Shown: positions 9,168 to 17,791, counted from the stretch's first letter. The stretch is 64,000 nt of DNA from Candidatus Bathyarchaeota archaeon (GCA_005888735.1 VBBN01000006.1:20904-84903), one strand, 5' to 3'. Notes: a model not told the origin generated them from the sequence alone. Numbers and translations: made by a program.

Positions 9168-9395
9168 ATGTTGGCGATCGGCGGTAGTGGTAAGGACGGG
9201 TATCTTGATGAGATAGAGGAGCGCATTTTACGCTCGCTAGCTGCAAAGCCCAGCAGTTCAATAAGCGAGATTGCGAGGGAACTCACTGTCAACAGATCGA
9301 CCGCTTCTAAGTATCTTCACGTGCTTAGAGCCAAGAAGAGAGTTCATTTCAGACAGATAGGTCCAGTGAAGCTCTGGTCTCTGGAGGAAGCATGA
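9168..9395 (+). CDS. Winged-helix DNA-binding protein, 75 residues
   Basis: Small HTH protein. The segment SISEIARELTVNRSTASKYLHVLRAKKRVHFR (shown here as SISEIARELTVNRS and TASKYLHVLR) is a clear MarR/ArsR-like recognition helix followed by a wing ending LWSLEE. It starts with ATG and ends with an ATGA overlap onto the KaiC-like gene, so the two are translationally coupled. It may serve as the DNA-binding partner of that ATPase, or regulate the island. Sibling genes in this region carry similar winged helices fused to KaiC domains. Confidence 0.85.
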   Translation: MLAIGGSGKDGYLDEIEERILRSLAAKPSSSISEIARELTVNRSTASKYLHVLRAKKRVHFRQIGPVKLWSLEEA

Positions 9396-10129
9396 TGGAA
9401 GCGCGGAGACCGGTGGCAAGCCTCCAAGATGTAGAAAGAGTTCCGACGGGAATCACAAGCCTAGACAAGATCATCGAAGGCGGACTTTGTAGAGGGGATA
9501 CTATCATAGTGGCCGGCCAGCCCGGTACGGGAAAAACAACTCTCGGGCTACAGTTCCTATACTATGGAGCCACAAAATGCGGTGAAAATGGTGTGTACGC
9601 CTCGGTAATTGAAAGCGGAGACAAGCTAAAACGGAACGCTCGAAGGTACGGCTGGGATCTCGATCGCCTCGAAAAGGAGGGAAAATTGCAATTAGTCTCA
9701 TTACAGTCGACGATGAAGGCCGGGGTCAGTACTGCTCTTGAAACAGTTCTCGAATCCCTTCATAGCATAAACGCGAGAAGACTCGTATTCGACTCGCTCT
9801 CGGCCTTGATGACAGCATTTGAGAGCAACGCCGAAGCGAGAAGCTTTCTTCACATAATGGTCAAATTCCTTGAAGGGGCACGGTGCACGACGATTATGAT
9901 TAGTGAAGTCCCGTGGGGAAAACGGCAGCTTGGGACCAACTTTGAAGAGTTCCTCGGTGACGGATTGATAGTCTTGGACGCAAGCTTCAATGATTCGAGG
10001 GTTCGACGAAGGCTGTACATCCCTAAAATGAGGGGTACGGAACACAGACTGGAAGGCTACGACTACTACCTCACGAGGGATGGCTTTGCATTGGCACCAA
10101 CCCCAATACCCCCTGATAAGATACGGTAA
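9392..10129 (+). CDS. KaiC-like RecA-superfamily ATPase (single domain)
   Basis: Single-domain KaiC-family ATPase, 245 residues. VPTGITSLDKIIEGGL opens the fold. The Walker A GQPGTGKT is at about residues 42-49, the Walker B LVFDS at 131-135, and the C-terminal IPKMRGTEH motif is typical of the family. These archaeal proteins are presumed signalling ATPases; the target is not known. It overlaps the upstream winged-helix gene by four bases and is followed on the same strand by a second KaiC-like gene with its own winged helix. Confidence 0.9.
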   Translation: MMEARRPVASLQDVERVPTGITSLDKIIEGGLCRGDTIIVAGQPGTGKTTLGLQFLYYGATKCGENGVYASVIESGDKLKRNARRYGWDLDRLEKEGKLQLVSLQSTMKAGVSTALETVLESLHSINARRLVFDSLSALMTAFESNAEARSFLHIMVKFLEGARCTTIMISEVPWGKRQLGTNFEEFLGDGLIVLDASFNDSRVRRRLYIPKMRGTEHRLEGYDYYLTRDGFALAPTPIPPDKIR

Positions 10130-10178
10130 GCGTTGAGCGGAGACGCTCATCTAGTAGACATCGCTGTCCTTCAATGAC

Positions 10179-11207
10179 GTGAAGGTGAGCCAATTGAAGA
10201 GCGAGCTTCTGGAAAAACTCATCGGTTCTGAAACCAAGGCGGAGCTCCTAATGTATTTCCATGATTACCCAGATACAACAGACACCATTGAGGGGATAGC
10301 AGAGAAAATACATCGGAAACCACAAGAAATCGAGCACGACATATCGGACCTGGTCGAGCTCGGACTGCTGCAGGAAGTGCGAGTAATTTCCTTCAACAAG
10401 GCTAGAGATCGGGAAATACAAGGGGAGATCTCGAAAAGGCTGATCTCTCCAAACATGTTCGAGGAGCAGTCTCCAGGTCTGTTGCGGGATCTCACTGGTG
10501 TGGCAATCGTGGACTCGTTGCTGCCAGACGGATACCCTTCGTCATCAGCCGTGCTCGTGATGGGTGATTCGTCGACTGGTAAGACAACTCTGATTATTCA
10601 AATGGTCGTTGAGGCCCTAAAAAAGGGGAGAGATGTCGTGTTTGCCACTCTTGATGACTTTCCTGACAGTGTCAGGGAATCGATCAAGTTGATGGGTCTG
10701 GACCCTAAGGGCTTCGAGGTTGAGGGCAGGCGAAAGCTGGTGTTCATAGACTGCTATTCGTTCCTCGTGGGCGTCAAGAGTCTTGAACAGTACAGCGAAG
10801 ATCCTCAGAGGCTTTCCGACCTGAGCATTGTAATTTCTAAAGCCCTCTCTGAGGCTCATGATTCAGGGAACGTTCTTTTGGCGCTAGACTCCCTAACAAC
10901 CCTCATTCAAAGAAGTGGCGTTAGACCCTCCTTTGATTTCCTGCACACACTTGTGGCAAAGATTCGAAGCTGTAAGGCGAGCTGTGTTACTTCCTTGTCT
11001 AGGAAGGCCTTTCACCCTGCGATAATTGCCGCGATCCAGGACAAGGTAGACGGAGTCATCGAGATGAAGGCGGAAGATAGTCCTGGAGGTCTTTCTCGTT
11101 ACGTTCGAATTCCTAAGATGAGGGGCGCTAGACACACAACGGCTTGGACTGCTTACGACAGAGACCCGTCCCACGGATTGGTCCTGCCATCCCAGAACGC
11201 TCCGTGA
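10179..11207 (+). CDS. Winged-helix/KaiC-like ATPase fusion
   Basis: A 342-residue protein with an N-terminal winged helix (about residues 15-70; TIEGIAEKIHRKPQEIEHDISDL split as TIEGIAEKIHRK and IEHDISDLVELG). The KaiC-like domain has Walker A GDSSTGKT at 129-136, Walker B LLALDS near 233-238 and RIPKMRGARHT at the end. Start GTG at 10179. The domain order suggests nucleotide-dependent control of DNA binding. Its ATPase part is closest in layout to that of the membrane-anchored KaiC at 43013-44797 (IDCYSF / LALDSLT against VDGYSS / FFDSLTP). Confidence 0.88.
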   Translation: MKVSQLKSELLEKLIGSETKAELLMYFHDYPDTTDTIEGIAEKIHRKPQEIEHDISDLVELGLLQEVRVISFNKARDREIQGEISKRLISPNMFEEQSPGLLRDLTGVAIVDSLLPDGYPSSSAVLVMGDSSTGKTTLIIQMVVEALKKGRDVVFATLDDFPDSVRESIKLMGLDPKGFEVEGRRKLVFIDCYSFLVGVKSLEQYSEDPQRLSDLSIVISKALSEAHDSGNVLLALDSLTTLIQRSGVRPSFDFLHTLVAKIRSCKASCVTSLSRKAFHPAIIAAIQDKVDGVIEMKAEDSPGGLSRYVRIPKMRGARHTTAWTAYDRDPSHGLVLPSQNAP

Positions 11208-12008
11208 TTAGAGTACGCTTTCGCGAGGGAACACTTCTATCCCTGTTTCCGTAATCCGATAAGGGCGGGGCTGATTGTCAACGGGCGTCTTTCTCATCTT
11301 TTCGATCTGTATCACTCTTAGAAGAGACTTTCCGACCTGCAGCTGTTGCAACAGGATTACACCGTGAGCCAGGTACTCCTCATAGTCGACGTTTCTCTCA
11401 AACCCTGGTCTCCTGAGCTCTGTAGTTATGATGCAAGTCGCGTCCGTGTCGGCCAGCGCCTCTATGAGTTCCACGAGTGCGGTCCGCTGCTGGGCCTGTC
11501 CCTCATACTGAAAAACGAGGGTGGTCACCGGGTCGACTACTATTCTCTTGGCTCCGAGCTCAGACACACTCGACTTGATCATATCTATCAGGGTTGCCAT
11601 TGAGAATTCTCTTCGTCCGACCGTGAGTTTTCCAACCTTGATCTCAGAGGGAAGGTATCTGATGGGAGAGGCCTCCAGGAGTGCAAGTTTCTTGTTGCTT
11701 TCAAGGTCCGAAAGGTCCCATCCGAAATCAAGCATTTCTTCGCAAACATGTTGTTTGTTTTCATCTAGGCTTACGTAGACCCCATTCTCATCGTAATCGA
11801 GTATACCGTTGACAAGAAACTGCGATGATAGGATTGTCTTCCCGGTTCCGGGCCCCCCAGTAAGGAGTATGATTCTCCCCTTTGGTAAGCCGCCATTCAA
11901 GAGTTTGTCAAGTCCGGGGATTCCCGTTGGTGTTCTAGAATTGGCATTATGGTTTCCGGACGCTGTTGCCATGACGGCTCGGTCTGCCTCGAGTACGGCT
12001 GAAATCAA
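11208..12008 (-). CDS. KaiC-like ATPase
   Basis: Single-domain KaiC-family ATPase of about 254-266 residues. TPTGIPGLDKLLNGGLP and Walker A GGPGTGKT (about residues 51-58 from the TTG start) are followed by RIVVDPVT as Walker B and EKMRKTP near the C-terminus. The TTG at 12008 or the ATG at 11972 could be the start; the ATG keeps the whole ATPase. It abuts the end of the preceding KaiC gene tail to tail. The same subfamily occurs again at 44802-45572: both share DPVTSL/DPVTTL, a Walker A in a 'GxPGxGKT' context, and C-termini ending in GIEVFPRE / GLEVFPRD. Confidence 0.9.
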   Translation of the reverse strand: MISAVLEADRAVMATASGNHNANSRTPTGIPGLDKLLNGGLPKGRIILLTGGPGTGKTILSSQFLVNGILDYDENGVYVSLDENKQHVCEEMLDFGWDLSDLESNKKLALLEASPIRYLPSEIKVGKLTVGRREFSMATLIDMIKSSVSELGAKRIVVDPVTTLVFQYEGQAQQRTALVELIEALADTDATCIITTELRRPGFERNVDYEEYLAHGVILLQQLQVGKSLLRVIQIEKMRKTPVDNQPRPYRITETGIEVFPRESVL

Positions 12009-12111
12009 ATAGGTGATGATACGGCTCTTTGGCTAACGCAGATACAATGTCTGAATATGATTGGCTGGACTGGCTCACGAAGTTGTAGCCCGGAATCTGT
12101 AGGCTGGACGA

Positions 12112-13131
12112 GTGTTCGAAACAGTGGCAACCAAGGATAGGCAGTCGCTATACCAGGACCCTGGTGTCCAGCTATTGCTAAACAAGTTTGTAAAAGGAGA
12201 CATCGTGGAGCTCGTCCCCAGCTTCGACCTTGAGCATACCGTTCGTTATCCTGAAGCGGAGATTGCTCTGGACGGAGACATCACTGCAGCAAAACAGTTA
12301 GTTGAGAGGCTTTGGGATGTGGGGATATTCAAGCGGAAGTTTTTCGAGAAGATATTGGTTTGCCCGACTTGTTTCTCTGCGAATGTTAGCAATGACTATG
12401 TGTGTCCAAACTGTAACTCTATTGATATCGAGCGCAAAACGCTTCTTGAACACACCTCATGTGGAACAATTGAGAGCGTCGACAACTTTCTCGTAGAGGG
12501 TATCCTAGTCTGTCCGAAGTGTGGAAGGGAACTCGTGGAGGCAGGCATAGACTATCAAAAGCTCGGATCCTGGTTTCAATGCTCGCAGTGTGGAAAGAGG
12601 TCAGATATTCCAAATCCCATTCATAGATGTCGTAATTGTGGCCATATATTCACGATTAGAGACACCGGATTTGTGAGCGTATACACGTATCGACTCAGCT
12701 CGGATGCGGAGGAGGAGTTCAAGAGGAGCTACGTTCTGATGAAGCCAATAGGGGCAGTCTTGGAGGGGCTGGGGTTCATGCTTGACATGCCTGGTCAAGT
12801 CGCGGGCCGATCGGGGGTGCTACACAGGTTCGACACTGTGGCTACCAAAGGGTCTGAGGTCATCGTGCTTGACTTGATTGCCAGCGACAAGCAGATCGAA
12901 GAAGCCGCAATTGCTTCGCTATATGCGAAGGTCTTTGATGTTGCGCCATCCCGAGCCTTTTTGATTGCGATCCCGAGCTTGTCGGACAAGGCTCGAAAAC
13001 TAGCCGGGCTCTACCGAATATCTGCTATTGAAGCCGGAACATCTCAAGACGCATCAATATTGCTGAGGGACAAGTTCGACTGGCCGGACTTGACTGGGAT
13101 TGATGATGCTGCGTCGGACCTGCCTTTGTAA
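12112..13131 (+). CDS. TackOD1-like zinc-ribbon output protein
   Basis: A 339-residue protein with a cysteine-rich middle: C84/C87, C98/C101, C117, C134/C137, C157/C160 and C173/C176 form several zinc-ribbon knuckles. The C-terminal domain (from about residue 230: VLHRFDTVATKGSEVIVLD, then ARAFLIAIPSLSDKAR-like) has an alpha/beta pattern reminiscent of PD-(D/E)xK-type folds. This arrangement fits the TackOD1 (thaumarchaeal output domain 1) family used in TACK signalling. I assign it by pattern memory, not by search. Start GTG. It lies between KaiC genes and the AbrB-like ORF, within the signalling island. Confidence 0.68.
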   Translation: MFETVATKDRQSLYQDPGVQLLLNKFVKGDIVELVPSFDLEHTVRYPEAEIALDGDITAAKQLVERLWDVGIFKRKFFEKILVCPTCFSANVSNDYVCPNCNSIDIERKTLLEHTSCGTIESVDNFLVEGILVCPKCGRELVEAGIDYQKLGSWFQCSQCGKRSDIPNPIHRCRNCGHIFTIRDTGFVSVYTYRLSSDAEEEFKRSYVLMKPIGAVLEGLGFMLDMPGQVAGRSGVLHRFDTVATKGSEVIVLDLIASDKQIEEAAIASLYAKVFDVAPSRAFLIAIPSLSDKARKLAGLYRISAIEAGTSQDASILLRDKFDWPDLTGIDDAASDLPL

Positions 13132-13205
13132 CCTGTTGAAGACTCGCGAAGTTACAGAACACTAAACCCCAGACGGAGCTTTGCAACCGCAAAGTCGATG
13201 ATGTC

Positions 13206-13391
13206 TTGACCTTAGATGTAAAGCCAGTTAGGCTCAGGGATAGCTTGTACCTTCTCATACCGGTCGACATAGCAAGACTGATTGGGATCGCGTCATCCTC
13301 GAAGTTTTTGTTGAGTATTAGCGAGGGAGAACAAACGGTCAGGCTCGTTTATGAGATGAAAAAGCTAGAAACTGCCTCGAAGATGGCATGA
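13206..13391 (+). CDS. AbrB/SpoVT-like small protein
   Basis: A 61-residue protein starting at TTG. LDVKPVRLRDSLYLLIP followed by VDIARLIGIASSSKFLLSI resembles the swapped-hairpin AbrB fold (R-x-x-G/D-S-L-x-L-x-I-P, then D-I-x-x-x-L-G-I). Such proteins bind DNA as dimers or act as antitoxins. No toxin partner is visible. It is 21 bases upstream of the membrane/DUF835-like gene on the same strand. Confidence 0.6.
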   Translation: MTLDVKPVRLRDSLYLLIPVDIARLIGIASSSKFLLSISEGEQTVRLVYEMKKLETASKMA

Positions 13392-13412
13392 GTCGCACAG
13401 GCGTGGTCCGCT

Positions 13413-14891
13413 TTGATCCGGCAAATTTGTGACGTTGTCGCTTTGGCAGCGTCGTGCCTGGGACTGTACTTTATTGTTCGCATGAGAGCGACGTATTTCC
13501 TAGACTCACGTTTCTTCATGGCGATTGCCAACGTTGCTTTTGTAATCGTACTTGTTCAAGGTCTCGCCTCCGACTTGAGTGGCACGCCTTTCCCCTGGGC
13601 GCCGTATACAGTTCTTATTTTCCTTACCGCCGTGTCTGTTGGGTTCGCCAGTTTTCTATTGAAGAGCAACAGTGGGGTGAGCCCTGGACTTGGGGGGCTG
13701 GCCAAGTTATTGTCTAAGCCTCCCGCCAAATTTCTCGTGTTCGTCGCGATTGCTCTTGTGTGGATGGTCTCCGGATTAGCCCTTCAACCTTGGAGAGTGC
13801 ACCAAGTTCAAACTTTCGACGGAATCACGTATTTCTATTCGTACGAAAGTTGGTACTTGCTTAGCAGCCTTGCTTTCTTGCTAGTGTTTCTTCTAATTCC
13901 TGTGGCTACTTCATACGTGCAGTCTACAAGGATAGGAGACCCGACTGCTTCGAAGTCTGTGAGAATGATTAGCTTGTCTTGGGCTTCATTTGGCGTGGTG
14001 GCATTGTTCGAGGAGGTTGCCTCTGGGAGTCTGGCTCCCGTAGAACAAGGCATCGCTGCGCTGGCTAACGGCCTGCTTTTCATCCTGATCGCATTCGCCG
14101 TTAGGGAGCCCACCATTTTGAGCAGGATAATGAGCATTGGCGGCTTGGGTTCGGGGACAGCGCGTCCGTTGACCTCGAGCAAAATCCGGGCAGGCTCAAC
14201 CAGATCTTTCGCCTTGGACTCGAAGCCGGTTGACCTCGCCCGGAAGAGCCTCTTTTCGACGATGTTGCGAATGAGACATGAGGAAATAGTAGGAAAGAGG
14301 CTACTTCTGGAATACGACCCCTCAGCCAGTTATGAACGGGTCGTGGAAAAATTTGCAGGAGAATTCGTTGCTAACCTTGAGCCTGTCGCGGTCTTCACTA
14401 GCATAGGCAGCCCGGTGCATAGGGTCTTGCGAGGTCAGCGCGATGTCAAACTTTTCAGTTTCAGTACAAACACATCCACCCCTTCAAGGCAGTCTGAGAC
14501 AGAGATTTTGTTACCTGAGAGAGACGCCTCTCTGCTGCTCGATGCTGTTGACAAGCTGCTTCAAGCTCACCATGGCCAAGAAGTCGGGATTGCCTTTGAT
14601 GTCTTCACGGACTTGGTCCTGTTCAAAGGCTTCGAAAAGGCTTATGCCATCATATCCTCCGTCGCAGAAATGGCAGACGCACAATCTGCGACAACCCTGG
14701 TCTTGGTCAACAGTACGGCCTTGGAAGGTCGGGCTCTGAACGCGGTCAGGGGCCTCTTCACAGCATATTTGTCGTATGGCTTCGAAGGCCTCAGAGTAGT
14801 GAGGGCTTTTGGAGGGATTCCGGCGAGGACTAATGGAACCGATGGTGGTTCGATTGAAGACGGAACAGCAGCTAGCGGGGTCGAAGGTTGA
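13413..14891 (+). CDS. Polytopic membrane protein with C-terminal DUF835-like domain
   Basis: A 492-residue protein. Residues 1-235 contain about seven hydrophobic segments (for example LAASCLGLYFIV, FVFVAIALVWMVSGLAL-like, LSSLAFLLVFLLIPVA). After a linker the soluble part (about 290-470) reads GKRLLLEYDPSASYERVVEKF, VFTSIGSPVHRVL, ILLPERDASLLLDAV and TTLVLVNSTALEG. That layout resembles the archaeal DUF835 domain, which is related to degenerate KaiC/RecA folds and found in membrane sensors. A sensor role is inferred. Its stop overlaps the start of the NitrOD5-like gene (TTGA), coupling sensor and output protein. Confidence 0.65.
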   Translation: MIRQICDVVALAASCLGLYFIVRMRATYFLDSRFFMAIANVAFVIVLVQGLASDLSGTPFPWAPYTVLIFLTAVSVGFASFLLKSNSGVSPGLGGLAKLLSKPPAKFLVFVAIALVWMVSGLALQPWRVHQVQTFDGITYFYSYESWYLLSSLAFLLVFLLIPVATSYVQSTRIGDPTASKSVRMISLSWASFGVVALFEEVASGSLAPVEQGIAALANGLLFILIAFAVREPTILSRIMSIGGLGSGTARPLTSSKIRAGSTRSFALDSKPVDLARKSLFSTMLRMRHEEIVGKRLLLEYDPSASYERVVEKFAGEFVANLEPVAVFTSIGSPVHRVLRGQRDVKLFSFSTNTSTPSRQSETEILLPERDASLLLDAVDKLLQAHHGQEVGIAFDVFTDLVLFKGFEKAYAIISSVAEMADAQSATTLVLVNSTALEGRALNAVRGLFTAYLSYGFEGLRVVRAFGGIPARTNGTDGGSIEDGTAASGVEG

Positions 14892-15277
14892 CCTCCGTAT
14901 CAAAGCCGTTCGGTCAGGTTCTTCTCGAGGCGATCGACGAGAGTCTCTCCGTCCTCGGAGATGAGCCTCGCCGGGCAATGTATCAGTACTTGGCCACGAT
15001 TAGCTCGCTTCAGAGAGAAGACATTCCGGAGAGGCTGGAAGACTTTGCACAAGGAATGAAGAAGGCGCTAGGTGGCGCATCTAACGTACTGCAGAAGATT
15101 ATCTTGAAAAAACTTTTCCAGAAAATCGGGTCAACTTTCAAGGAATCGCAAGACCTCGATCTGGTTGACTACGTAAAGGAGGCGGAGCGAAGATACGATG
15201 TGCTCGCTGAGCATAGGTCCTCTCAAGAAGAGATTAAGGCCTCTGGGAGGTCAAAGAAGGGACAGATCTCCAGTTAG
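14888..15277 (+). CDS. NitrOD5-like domain protein
   Basis: A 129-residue protein with a TTG start overlapping the previous stop. It has the pattern I associate with the Nitrosopumilus output domain 5: FGQVLLEAIDESLSVLGDE, then AMYQYLA, REDIPERLEDFAQGMKKALGG, and IILKKLFQKIGSTF. This all-helical domain is found as an output module or stand-alone protein in Thaumarchaeota. A basic tail follows. Coupling to the membrane DUF835-like gene suggests a two-part signalling pair. Its 3' end overlaps pth2 by 27 bases on opposite strands. Confidence 0.7.
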   Translation: MTSVSKPFGQVLLEAIDESLSVLGDEPRRAMYQYLATISSLQREDIPERLEDFAQGMKKALGGASNVLQKIILKKLFQKIGSTFKESQDLDLVDYVKEAERRYDVLAEHRSSQEEIKASGRSKKGQISS

Positions 15278-15613
15278 AGAATCCAGAGAGGCTGCCGGGG
15301 CAGGTCCTATGCCGAGGCAGGTCGGGGAGCCCGGAGGGACCTGGGTTAAGCCCATGTCTCTTACGAGATAGACCGGGAGCCTAAGGGCTCGGGCCGCTTT
15401 CTCCAGCTTGGCAAGCTCGCCAAAGGTTGGAACCTTCAGAGCTACTTTGCGCTGCCCCTCATTGATCCAACCCTTCCACCATGGATAGTGGCCAGTTCTG
15501 GCTTCCTCAGCTGCGGCAACGGCTGCGTGGGAGCATTGAACAGCTATCTTGCCGCGACCCATCTTGAGGTCAAGACGGACCACCAAAGCCTGCTTGAACT
15601 GTAGGTCTTCCAT
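15251..15613 (-). CDS. pth2: Peptidyl-tRNA hydrolase, Pth2 type
   Basis: Releases tRNA from peptidyl-tRNA lost by ribosomes. The 120-residue protein shows the Pth2 signature: VVRLDLKMGRGKIAVQCSHAA near the N-terminus (here from residue 11), W-x-x-x-GQRKVALKV in the middle, and TCLGIGPAP at the end. Start ATG. It is divergent from the RNA-binding protein gene that leads the exosome cluster. Confidence 0.95.
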   Translation of the reverse strand: MEDLQFKQALVVRLDLKMGRGKIAVQCSHAAVAAAEEARTGHYPWWKGWINEGQRKVALKVPTFGELAKLEKAARALRLPVYLVRDMGLTQVPPGSPTCLGIGPAPAASLDSLTGDLSLL

Positions 15614-15680
15614 TTTCAGCAGCTGACGATGATGACGCTATTTAACCACCTAAGAGGACTCCAGGAGGAAGGGGGAGAGT

Positions 15681-16133
15681 GTGAAACACGCAACAGCTTG
15701 CGGGTTTGCGCTGTCTTCGATAGTCCACGCAACCGAGGATTCGACCAAAGTTTTGTCAGCTCTCTCGAATCTCTTTCCCCCTGGCTTCTCGAAGCGGTTC
15801 GAAATCACGACGGCTAAGGGGCATTTTGGTAACGAGATCAAGATTTTCAGCATGAAGGCCAGAGGCATCTCGCATGCAGAGTCCTTTCTGAAAAGCGTTT
15901 TAGGCCGACTTTCACGCGGCGATCGGCTATCGTTGCGAGAAGGATTTGATTTGCACTTGGATCACTCAGGAAGGTTGCATTTGAGGTTTGACAAGCAGGA
16001 GGCCTTCAATGGCCTTCTTGTGTTGGGAAGCAGAGACGCAATAAAGGCTGAGGTGTCTTTTGAGTCGAGGGGCACACCCTCCAGCCTGCTCCGGGAAAAG
16101 GTGGCGAGAGACCTGAAGGAGCTGCTCAGCTAG
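15681..16133 (+). CDS. Exosome-associated RNA-binding protein (COG1325-like)
   Basis: A 150-residue protein with a GTG start. The layout (ATACGFALSSIVHATEDSTKV; KGHFGNEIKIFSMKARG; then a C-terminal FDLHLDHSGRLHLRFDKQEAF) matches the small archaeal RNA-binding family usually located upstream of the proteasome/exosome operon. The fold is related to ribosomal protein L5-like domains. A role in RNA processing is presumed from that conserved position; no catalytic motif is present. Confidence 0.75.
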   Translation: MKHATACGFALSSIVHATEDSTKVLSALSNLFPPGFSKRFEITTAKGHFGNEIKIFSMKARGISHAESFLKSVLGRLSRGDRLSLREGFDLHLDHSGRLHLRFDKQEAFNGLLVLGSRDAIKAEVSFESRGTPSSLLREKVARDLKELLS

Positions 16134-16196
16134 TCTCTAGGAGACGATTGGTATTGGGTCGCGAGTGCATATTATTAGCCTAGAATAAGACTGTTG

Positions 16197-16275
16197 TTGC
16201 GGGGAATGACGACGCCAGTCCCAGTTTGACTTTTCCAAAAGGGATGATATCCTCTGCGACGGGCCGACCCCGCAA
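16197..16275 (+). ncRNA. Candidate k-turn RNA (box C/D-like) upstream of psmA
   Basis: An 8-base perfect stem (TTGCGGGG at 16197-16204 with CCCCGCAA at 16268-16275) encloses about 63 bases. Just inside the stem are AATGACGA on the 5' side and CCGA on the 3' side. These fold as a kink-turn: 3-base bulge AAT, tandem G.A pairs, then a C.C in place of the usual U.U, then G-C. An internal GATGATAT and TTTGAC resemble weak C'/D' boxes. This would be an L7Ae-binding RNA, either a stand-alone sRNA or part of the psmA leader. The boxes deviate from consensus, so it stays a candidate. Confidence 0.35.
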
Positions 16276-16349
16276 GTCTCCTTGAAGCAGGAAAGGTTTT
16301 AGTACGCATCAAGCCATCGCGCCGCTTCAGCTAGGTGTAAGAATTGTCA

Positions 16350-17093
16350 ATGTTCGCCGTCCCCGGCGCTTACGACCGGGCAATAACAGTATTTTCGCCT
16401 GACGGAAGACTCTTCCAGGTGGAATATGCAAGCGAGACAGTCAAGAGAGGGGCAACTGTTCTAGGAATTGCGTGTCCGGAAGGAGTCATCTTAGCTGCTG
16501 AGGAAAGAGCCGGGTCCAAACTCCAAGATCTTTCATTCATGTGGAAGATTTTCCAAATCGACGAGCATGTTGGGACTGCCGTTGCAGGCTTGAGTTGCGA
16601 TGCTCACATACTTGTAGACCAGGCAAGAATCTATGCTCAGAGCAACAAGCTCATGTACGATGAGCCAATTGACATAGAAATACTTACAAGGAGAATCGGT
16701 GAAATCAAACAACTCTACACGCAGCATGCGGGTGTTCGTCCCTTCGGTATCTCAATGCTGTTCGGAGGCGTCGACAAGAAAGGCAGCCGCCTATTCTGGA
16801 CAGACCCCAGCGGGGCTTTCTTCGCGTATAGAGCATGGGCAATAGGCGCCGGAGGCGATGCCGCGAACGAGATTCTCGAGGCGGAGTACAGGGAAAACCT
16901 AACACTCGACGAATCGATTCTTCTCGGTATGAAATGCATGACTAAGGTCCTGGAAGGAAAAGCCGAGCCGCAGAAGATTCGCGTCGCGCTCATTCCAAGG
17001 GAAACTGGAAAATTCCAGAAAATCCCCGTTGAAGAGGTTGACAAGTACCTGAAACGGTTGGACGCTGGGAGAAAGGCACCGGCTGGCAAATGA
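16350..17093 (+). CDS. psmA: Proteasome subunit alpha
   Basis: Outer-ring alpha subunit of the 20S proteasome. The N-terminus MFAVPGAYDRAITVFSPDGR and LFQVEYASETVKRG is diagnostic (alpha-helix H0 and gate region). RPFGISMLFGG and DPSGAFFAYRAWAIGAG are further alpha-type signatures. About 247 residues. I chose the ATG at 16350; a TTG two codons upstream is in frame. The stop overlaps the SBDS start (ATGA), placing psmA at the head of the exosome superoperon, as in most archaea. Confidence 0.97.
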   Translation: MFAVPGAYDRAITVFSPDGRLFQVEYASETVKRGATVLGIACPEGVILAAEERAGSKLQDLSFMWKIFQIDEHVGTAVAGLSCDAHILVDQARIYAQSNKLMYDEPIDIEILTRRIGEIKQLYTQHAGVRPFGISMLFGGVDKKGSRLFWTDPSGAFFAYRAWAIGAGGDAANEILEAEYRENLTLDESILLGMKCMTKVLEGKAEPQKIRVALIPRETGKFQKIPVEEVDKYLKRLDAGRKAPAGK

Positions 17094-17779
17094 GTGACAA
17101 GTTCACAACAGCCAGACTGCAGAAAGCATCCGACCATTTCGAGATTCTAGTGAAACCACAACAGGCGCTAGACTACAAGTTAGGAAAACAGGTTCCAATG
17201 TCCCAGGTCCTGATGATCGAGGAAATCTACTCAGACTCCAGCAAGGGCACCCGGGCCCCGACTGACAAACTGCAAAAGCACTTCGGGACCCTCGATCCAG
17301 TAAAAATCGCAGAAGAGATAATGAAGAGTGGCGAGCTTCAGCTGACCACTGACCAGAGACGGCAGCTCGTAGAGGAAAAGAGGAAACAGATAGTGGCATT
17401 CATCTCTCGCAACTGCATCGACCCTCGTACGGGAGCTCCCTACCCTCCTCAGAGGGTCGAGAATGCCATGAGCCAAATTCGGTTCTCAATCGATCCCTAT
17501 CGAAGTGGTGAGGAGCAGGCTAAGGCAGTCATCGAAGAACTCCGTCCCATAATCCCACTCAAAATGGAACAGATGCGAATCTCCGTCAAGGTCTTTCCTG
17601 AGCACGCTGCAAGAGCGTATAACGCGCTCAAAACCTTCGGCACAGTCAGCAGAGAAGACTGGCAGTCTGACGGGTCCCTTCTCGCGATTGTCGAGATGCC
17701 CGCAGGAATGTACGGTTCCTTCATAGACCGACTCGGAAAGATGACCCAGGGAACCATTCAAGCGAAGATAATGACCTAG
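17090..17779 (+). CDS. sdo1: Ribosome maturation protein SBDS (Sdo1)
   Basis: SBDS family protein involved in late 60S/50S maturation, removing an anti-association factor together with an EF-2-like GTPase. The FYSH domain is at 1-95 (FEILVKPQQALDYKLG; EIYSDSSKGTRAP). It is followed by the central three-helix domain (RRQLVEEKRKQIVAFISRNCIDPRTG) and a C-terminal ferredoxin-like domain (ISVKVFPEHAARAY). The 229-residue length is usual. The ATG overlaps the psmA stop by four bases. Confidence 0.97.
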   Translation: MSDKFTTARLQKASDHFEILVKPQQALDYKLGKQVPMSQVLMIEEIYSDSSKGTRAPTDKLQKHFGTLDPVKIAEEIMKSGELQLTTDQRRQLVEEKRKQIVAFISRNCIDPRTGAPYPPQRVENAMSQIRFSIDPYRSGEEQAKAVIEELRPIIPLKMEQMRISVKVFPEHAARAYNALKTFGTVSREDWQSDGSLLAIVEMPAGMYGSFIDRLGKMTQGTIQAKIMT

Positions 17780-17791
17780 AGCCGTGGAATC

